Shown: in pieces, positions 59,364 to 64,000 of the stretch | How the letters are laid out: the number at the start of each line of letters is the position of its first letter | How positions within the stretch are numbered: the stretch's first letter is position 1 | Notes under the pieces: model-generated | Told to the model about the DNA's origin: nothing | The model's input: only the letters and a program-made list of their open reading frames with translations | Database searches by the model: none | NCBI GenBank assembly: GCA_016710385.1 | Contig: JADJVX010000017.1 | Coordinates: 310,001 to 374,000 of the forward strand | DNA: 64,000 nt | Direction of reading: 5' to 3' | From: Actinomycetales bacterium | GTDB taxonomy: Bacteria > Actinomycetota > Actinomycetes > Actinomycetales > Dermatophilaceae | Translations under genes and position numbers: made by a program

Positions 59364-61061
59364 ATGGACAGCCCGCTGCTGCGCCGGATCCGCGAGAGCG
59401 TCATCGGCGACGACCAGGTCCTTCCCGGCCCCTACGGTCCGCGCCGGGTCACCTATGCCGACTACACGGCCTCAGGGCGCGCCCTGAGCTTCATCGAGGA
59501 CTTCATCCGCGACGAAGTGCTGCCGCGCTACGCCAACACGCACACCGAGTCGTCGGGCACCGGGCTGCAGACCACCCGGCTGCGCGAGGATGCCCGGGAC
59601 ATCATCCACGCCGCAGTCGGCGGTGACGACGAGACTGTCGTCATCTTCGCGGGGTCGGGCTGCACCGGTGCGATCGACAAGCTCATCGGCATCCTCGGGC
59701 TGCGGGTGCCGAGCACCCTGGAGGACCGCTACCAGCTCACCCGGCACATTCCCGCCGACGAGCGACCGGTCGTCTTCATCGGCCCCTACGAGCATCACTC
59801 CAACGAAGTCTCCTGGCGCGAGACGATCGCCGACGTGGTCGTCATCCCCCAGGACCTCGACGGGCACATCGATCTCGCAGCTCTCGAGCGGCAGCTGGAG
59901 CACTACGCCGACCGGCCGCTGCGGATCGGATCCTTTTCTGCCGCAAGCAATGTCACCGGCATCGTCTCGGACACTGCGGCGATCGCCCGGCTGCTGCACA
60001 CCCATGGCGCGCTGTCGTTCTGGGATTTCGCCGCTGCGGGGCCCTATGTCGACATTCAGATGTGCCCGGCCGGGCCGGACGGCGCGCCCGACCCCACGGC
60101 ATACAAGGACGCGGTCTTCCTATCGCCGCACAAGTTCATCGGCGGCCCGGCCACCCCGGGGGTCCTCGTCGTGCGACGGGGGCTGCTGACCAACCGGGTC
60201 CCGGTCGTGCCAGGCGGGGGCACCGTCGCCTACGTCAACCCGACCGAACACCGTTTCCTCACCGACCCAGCACACCGCGAGGAAGGCGGCACCCCGGCCA
60301 TCGTCGAATCGATCCGCGCGGGGCTGGTCTTCCAACTCAAACAGGCGGTCGGCGTCGAGGTCATCCGCGCCGAGGAGGAGCGGCTGCTGCGCCGCACCGT
60401 GGCCGCCTGGCAGGCCGAGCCCACCATGGAGATCCTGGGAAACTTGACCGCCGAACGGCTGTCCATCGTCTCGTTCGTCATCAAGGCCCCCTCGGGCAAG
60501 TACCTGCACCACAACTACGTCGTCGCGCTGCTCAACGACCTCTTCGGCGTGCAGGCGCGGGGCGGCTGCTCGTGTGCCGGCCCGTACGGGCACGCGCTGC
60601 TGGGCATCGACCTGGAGCGCTCGCACGAGTTCGAACGCGAGATCAGCCACGGCTGCGAGGGGATCAAACCGGGCTGGGTCCGGGTCAACATCAACTACTT
60701 CGTGTCCGATGCAGTCGTCGAATACCTGATCTCGGCGGTGCGTCTCGTGGCGCGCTCTGGCTGGCGGCTGTTGCCGGATTACCGTTTCGACAACGCCACC
60801 GGCCGCTGGCGCCACCGCCGCGGGCCGGTGGAGCCGCCGCTGCGTCTGGCCCAGACCGGGTATGCCGTGGACGGCACCTTCAGCTACCCGCGCCACGAGT
60901 TGCGGGCGTCCGAGAGCGCGCTGAGCGAATACCTCGTGGCGGGCGAAGCCATCCTCGAACGCGGAGTCGCCAGCGCCGGACAGGAGGGGAGGATCTCCCC
61001 CGACTTCGATGACCTGCGCTGGTTCGAGCTCCCGGCCGAGTGCCTTTCTCCGAGTGACTGA
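59364..61061 (+). CDS. Class V aminotransferase / cysteine-desulfurase-like PLP enzyme
   Basis: This 565-aa fold-type I PLP enzyme shows VTYADYTASGRALSFIEDFI, ANTHTESSGTGLQTTRLREDARDIIHAAVGG, GPYEHHSNEVSWRE, FWDFAAAGPYVDI, the PLP lysine in FLSPHKFIGGPATPGVLVVR and a Cys-rich loop RGGCSCAGPYGHALLG where cysteine desulfurases carry the persulfide Cys. It is longer than NifS/SufS by ~130 residues, with an extra C-terminal domain. It could be a desulfurase or kynureninase-like lyase. The substrate is unresolved. No Fe-S assembly genes are adjacent. Confidence 0.85.
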   Translation: MDSPLLRRIRESVIGDDQVLPGPYGPRRVTYADYTASGRALSFIEDFIRDEVLPRYANTHTESSGTGLQTTRLREDARDIIHAAVGGDDETVVIFAGSGCTGAIDKLIGILGLRVPSTLEDRYQLTRHIPADERPVVFIGPYEHHSNEVSWRETIADVVVIPQDLDGHIDLAALERQLEHYADRPLRIGSFSAASNVTGIVSDTAAIARLLHTHGALSFWDFAAAGPYVDIQMCPAGPDGAPDPTAYKDAVFLSPHKFIGGPATPGVLVVRRGLLTNRVPVVPGGGTVAYVNPTEHRFLTDPAHREEGGTPAIVESIRAGLVFQLKQAVGVEVIRAEEERLLRRTVAAWQAEPTMEILGNLTAERLSIVSFVIKAPSGKYLHHNYVVALLNDLFGVQARGGCSCAGPYGHALLGIDLERSHEFEREISHGCEGIKPGWVRVNINYFVSDAVVEYLISAVRLVARSGWRLLPDYRFDNATGRWRHRRGPVEPPLRLAQTGYAVDGTFSYPRHELRASESALSEYLVAGEAILERGVASAGQEGRISPDFDDLRWFELPAECLSPSD

Positions 61062-61234
61062 CGGCGCTCGGGAGCCGAAACTGCCACGCCCGGAACGTGA
61101 CCCAGAATTCAGCCGGCCGTTGGCACCCATCGCCCCCTGGACCGGCATACTGCGAAGATCAGCGGCCCGGTGACGACTTGCGCCGCTGGGGAGGGTAACT
61201 TACTCGTCAGTAGTCGCAGAGAGACAATGGAGTC

Positions 61235-62113
61235 ATGGCCAAACCGGTGAACGAGGTGTCGCGCGACGACATCGAGGAGACCCGGTTCGACGACCTCTCG
61301 TTCGAGGGGGACGCCGGACGGGTCGGCGTCACCCTGTACATCCCCAGCATCCGCCAGATCGGGATCCAGGGCGAGCCCGACATCGTCGTGCCCTACTCCT
61401 CCGGATGGGGTGAGGGACTGGGCGCCGCTCGGACGGCCTGCGAGGGTCTGGTCAAAGCCGCCAACGTCATGACGGCGGTCATCGAATACCCCAAGAAGCG
61501 CCTCGCGGTGCACGACATCCTGCCCTTCCGCACCGCGGTGCTGGGCGAGGTCATCCGGCACATCAACGAGCACACCATGTATGCCGGCACGACAGTCGTC
61601 GCGGGCTATTCCCGCGGCACCGCACCCGCACGCCTGGCCGCCGTCGAACAGGCCGACCTCGTGCACGGGCTCGCGCTCGTGGCGCCGACGTGGTTCGACC
61701 GCGCGGTCAAGCCGAGCGAGCTGGCCACCAAGGGCCTGGCCGAGAGCGCCCACAGCATCACCCGGGCCAGTTGGTTCGACCGAATCACCTTGGTAGGAGC
61801 CAGTGTTCGGCTCGCTCAAGAGATGCTGGCCCACCCCTTGGAGCTGCGCAACGACATCACCGCGATCTCGCAGGAAGGCGCAGCCGACCTCCAGGACATC
61901 CTCACCTCGGGGATCCAGCTGGGCGTCGTCGCCGGTCGGCAGGACGAGCTGTGCGAGCTGCCTGGCATCCGCAGCGTCCTGGAGGCGCTACCGGACAGTT
62001 CGCAGGTCGACTACCAAGAGGTCGACTCGGACCACTTCTCCTACTTCCTGCACCCGAAACCGCTGCGAGTCGTCGCCGACATGGTCAACCGGCTGGGCCG
62101 GTCGCAGTCCTGA
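61235..62113 (+). CDS. Alpha/beta-hydrolase fold protein
   Basis: This 292-aa protein has nucleophile elbow VVAGYSRGTAPARLAAVEQADLVHGLALVAPTWFDRAV (Ser of GYSRG), an acid residue near VVAGRQDELCELPG and a His in SDHFSYFLHPKPLRVVADMVNRL, completing a plausible triad. The N-terminal ~35 residues are acidic and hydrophilic, and no signal peptide is seen. Substrate unknown. The 173-bp upstream spacer carries one dispersed-motif copy (61143-61150) and no obvious operator. Confidence 0.8.
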   Translation: MAKPVNEVSRDDIEETRFDDLSFEGDAGRVGVTLYIPSIRQIGIQGEPDIVVPYSSGWGEGLGAARTACEGLVKAANVMTAVIEYPKKRLAVHDILPFRTAVLGEVIRHINEHTMYAGTTVVAGYSRGTAPARLAAVEQADLVHGLALVAPTWFDRAVKPSELATKGLAESAHSITRASWFDRITLVGASVRLAQEMLAHPLELRNDITAISQEGAADLQDILTSGIQLGVVAGRQDELCELPGIRSVLEALPDSSQVDYQEVDSDHFSYFLHPKPLRVVADMVNRLGRSQS

Positions 62114-62174
62114 CTCGAGTGCGCTCGACCGCACGGCATACCCCTGGAACTGGCAGCTGTGCCAGGCTGAGCCC

Positions 62175-62456
62175 ATGAGTTTCTGGGTCCTGGAATACCG
62201 CTACGCCGACATGGATGCCCGCGCGCGGATCCGCCCCGACCACCTGGCCTACATGACCGGCCTGCACGCAGCCGGCACGGTCGTGTATGCCGGTCCCGTC
62301 GGCGACGGCAGCGGGGCGTTGGTGCTCATCGATGCCCCCGACGAGGCCGCCGCGCAGCAGGTCGTCGACAACGACCCCTACACCGCCGGTGGGGTCGGAG
62401 CCGACCACGTGCTCCGACCGTGGAACGCCGTCATCGGCGGCCCAACCCCGGTCTGA
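62175..62456 (+). CDS. YciI family protein
   Basis: This 93-aa ferredoxin-like protein has the YciI layout: SFWVLEYRYADMDARARIRPDHLAYMTGLHAAGTVVYAGPVGDGSGALVLIDAPDEAAAQQVVDNDPYTAGGV ending with DHVLRPWNAVIG. Family members have a conserved His-Asp pair (here around RPDHLAYM and NDPY) suggestive of a small enzyme, but the function is unknown. It lies 61 bp after the hydrolase. Confidence 0.88.
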   Translation: MSFWVLEYRYADMDARARIRPDHLAYMTGLHAAGTVVYAGPVGDGSGALVLIDAPDEAAAQQVVDNDPYTAGGVGADHVLRPWNAVIGGPTPV

Positions 62457-62530
62457 ACGACTCTGAACTGCTCTGAACAACCTGGAACTGCTCTGAGCGA
62501 CTCTGAACTGCCCTGAACCGCCCTCAGCTG
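62457..62530. repeat. Degenerate ~10-bp tandem repeat in convergent spacer
   Basis: Right after the YciI stop the sequence cycles through imperfect copies of CTCTGAACTG/CCCTGAACCG for about 70 bp. A similar, weaker pattern of GAGTTCAG/GAACTCAG elements follows hisN at 53043-53085. Confidence 0.6.
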
Positions 62531-62562
62531 CCCCGCCCTGACCTAACCTCGACGCTGCCAGG

Positions 62563-64000
62563 TCAGGCGAGCGCCTCACCCACCGCACGGAAGAGACTCT
62601 GCGCCCGCGCATGCTGGGCGAGGTCCTCGACGTAGACCACCGCGCCGGTGTCATCGGCGAGCGGGATTCGCCAGTTGGGGTATTCCTCGTCGGTGCCGGG
62701 CTGGTTCTGGACCCGAGGCTCCCCCACGGCGTCGACGAGGGCAACACCCTGCATGATCGACGGTGCGGCAGCCAGGAGCCGATAGAGCGCCTCGACCGTC
62801 TCCTGCTCGGTCGCCCCACCTTCGGCGGGCAACAAGCCACGCTCCCGGCACATGGCGAGCACCCGCTCCTGCTCGGCCCGGTCGGCCGCGCGCTCTTGCT
62901 CCACCGGCCGGCTCAGCAGCCCCAGCCGCTCGCGCAGTTCGACGTGGTCGCCGCGCAGATAGCCGGCGGTCGGCGGCAGATCGTGGGTGTTGACCGAGGC
63001 CAGGCATCCCTGTCGGTAGTGCTCGGGCGGCATCGGTGCCCCGTCGGCATACTCGAACCACAGAATCGACGTGCCGAGCAGCCCCCGGGAGGCGAGGTAG
63101 TCGCGCACCCAGGGCTCGAAGGTGCCCAGATCCTCACCGATGACGACCGCGCCCGCCCGCTGCGCTTCCAGGCAGAGAATCCCGACCAGCGCCTCGTGGT
63201 TGTAGTAGACGTAGGTCCCCTCGTGGGCCGGCATACCGTCTGGCACCCACCAGAGGCGGAACAGCCCGAGCACGTGGTCGACGCGGATGCCGCCGGCGTG
63301 GCGCAGGATGGTGCGCAGCATGTCGCGGAACGGTGCATAGCCCGCGTCGGCGAGGTGCCCTGGGTGCCATGGCGGCTGCGACCAGTTCTGGCCTTGTTGG
63401 TTGTACATGTCGGCCGGAGCGCCGACCGATGCGCCCTTGGCGAGCACGTCGGACAACACCCAGGCGTCGGCCCCGCACGGGTGCACGCCGACCGCGAGGT
63501 CGTGGACGATCCCGATCGCCATCCCCGAGCGGGTTGCGGTGGCCTGAGCGGTTTCGAGTTGCTCGTCGATGGCCCACTGGATCCACTCGTGGAAGGCGAT
63601 CCGGTCGGCGAGCGTGCCCCGCAACTGCTGGGCCCGCTCCCCTGCCGGCTGGAGTTGCTCCCACAGCGCATCGTCACCGTCGTGGTGCTCGCGCACCGCG
63701 CACCAAAAGGCGAAATCGGCCAGCCCCGGCCCGGCCTCGGCCCGGAACGCCGCGAACCGACTGGCCCGGCCGGGTGTGAGCGGCACGGCATACACGAGTT
63801 CCAGCGCTTCGAGCTTGGCCAGGTATGCCGGGTCGCGGCGCAGCAGTGTCGCGTCGCCGTTGGCGGCGCTGGCCATCCGAGCCAGCTCAGCGACCCGGGC
63901 GCGGGATACGGGGGGCAGGTAGGCGACCTCAGGGATCGACTCGACCCGCACATACATCGGGCTGAAGAATCGCCGGGTCGTGGGCAGGTAGGGCGAATCC
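62563..64000 (-). CDS. malQ: 4-alpha-glucanotransferase (MalQ), 5' partial
   Basis: The frame runs off the right edge, so at least 479 residues of the C-terminal part are visible. GH77 motifs are present: DSPYLPTTRRFFSPMYVR, AFWCAVREHHDGDDALWEQLQ, IGIVHDLAVGVHPCGADAWV, GGIRVDHVLGLFRLWWVPDG (catalytic Asp of RVDH), VVIGEDLGTFEPWV (acid Glu) and SVNTHDLPPTAGYLRGDHV. The enzyme transfers alpha-1,4-glucan segments in maltodextrin and glycogen metabolism. It is convergent with YciI. Confidence 0.95.
   Translation of the reverse strand, partial: DSPYLPTTRRFFSPMYVRVESIPEVAYLPPVSRARVAELARMASAANGDATLLRRDPAYLAKLEALELVYAVPLTPGRASRFAAFRAEAGPGLADFAFWCAVREHHDGDDALWEQLQPAGERAQQLRGTLADRIAFHEWIQWAIDEQLETAQATATRSGMAIGIVHDLAVGVHPCGADAWVLSDVLAKGASVGAPADMYNQQGQNWSQPPWHPGHLADAGYAPFRDMLRTILRHAGGIRVDHVLGLFRLWWVPDGMPAHEGTYVYYNHEALVGILCLEAQRAGAVVIGEDLGTFEPWVRDYLASRGLLGTSILWFEYADGAPMPPEHYRQGCLASVNTHDLPPTAGYLRGDHVELRERLGLLSRPVEQERAADRAEQERVLAMCRERGLLPAEGGATEQETVEALYRLLAAAPSIMQGVALVDAVGEPRVQNQPGTDEEYPNWRIPLADDTGAVVYVEDLAQHARAQSLFRAVGEALA

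Larger units (their letters stand above)
1167..63830. repeat. Dispersed over-represented octamer GTATGCCG/CGGCATAC (core GGTATGCCGT)
   Basis: By eye I count about 79 exact copies of the octamer across the window, near-equally in both orientations, most within genes (for example 1167, 3110, 8345, 8366, 12964, 19090, 30042, 36651, 40989, 47415, 53628, 60859, 63823). At ~70% GC two or three would be expected. The commonest extended form is the 10-mer GGTATGCCGT. It is spaced about 0.8 kb on average and absent from some genes (accD5, fadE). Confidence 0.85.

Noticed and set aside
1167..63830. GTATGCCG copies as remnants of a mobile element or MITE
   Set aside because: No longer conserved flanks surround the 8-12-bp core and copies lie in-frame inside essential genes, which does not fit transposition.

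Overview
The window is high-GC (roughly 70% by eye) actinobacterial chromosome, densely packed with genes that often overlap by ATGA or GTGA. Gene content and order (SIS/phosphomannomutase/DUF3499/WhiB2/cofD/cofE, fadE-purE-purK-GtrA-birA-accD-accE, and sigR-rsrA-SRAP-aroA-rsgA-hisN) match conserved blocks known from Mycobacterium and Streptomyces. Together with Ni-SOD, mycothiol-type SigR/RsrA and F420 genes, this suggests a free-living member of the Micrococcales, probably near Intrasporangiaceae/Dermatophilaceae. The family-level placement is inference. No tRNA, rRNA, insertion sequence, prophage or CRISPR array was seen.

Layout. 1-1.5 kb: a partial Fe-S/FAD GltD-like oxidoreductase. 1.5-15 kb: sugar-phosphate genes, DUF3499, a metallopeptidase-family protein, DUF5719, a giant membrane glycosyltransferase, WhiB2, F420 biosynthesis (cofD, cofE), an AlkA-type glycosylase and a TIGR03089 protein. 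14.5-16 kb: a two-subunit CoA transferase. 16-26 kb: a cell-wall galactan block (glf, glfT2, Wzm/Wzt-type ABC exporter, GtrA, extra glycosyltransferases, an LCP attachment enzyme). 25.7-38.6 kb: acyl-CoA dehydrogenase, SDR, an F420-dependent LLM enzyme, purE/purK, a two-component system, enoyl-CoA hydratase, adenylate cyclase, birA and an acyl-CoA carboxylase. 38.6-41 kb: dTDP-rhamnose genes rmlD, rmlA, rmlC. 41-41.9 kb: sodX-sodN. 41.9-46 kb: two membrane HD/HD-GYP proteins preceded by a cluster of tiny repeat peptides, then bL37. 46-53.6 kb: rsrA/sigR, a hydrolase, SRAP, DoxX, aroA, rsgA, hisN, ogt. 53.6-64 kb: an M16 peptidase pair, thioesterase, TetR plus MFS exporter, a cysteine-desulfurase-like enzyme, an alpha/beta hydrolase, YciI and a partial malQ.

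Two observations stand out. (1) On the minus strand at 44782-45672, directly upstream of the HD-GYP pair, are four previously uncalled small ORFs. Three are 56-57 aa peptides, each built from five iterations of FHTWNP (period 10 residues) and arranged as a 252-bp tandem triplication. The fourth is a 31-aa peptide carrying PTWNG. Each has its own Shine-Dalgarno sequence, start and stop. They look like multicore precursor or signal peptides of an undescribed system with the membrane HD-GYP proteins as possible partners. (2) The octamer GTATGCCG/CGGCATAC occurs about 80 times in 64 kb, against two or three expected, in both orientations and mostly inside genes. This resembles a DNA-uptake-like or HIP1-like dispersed signature.
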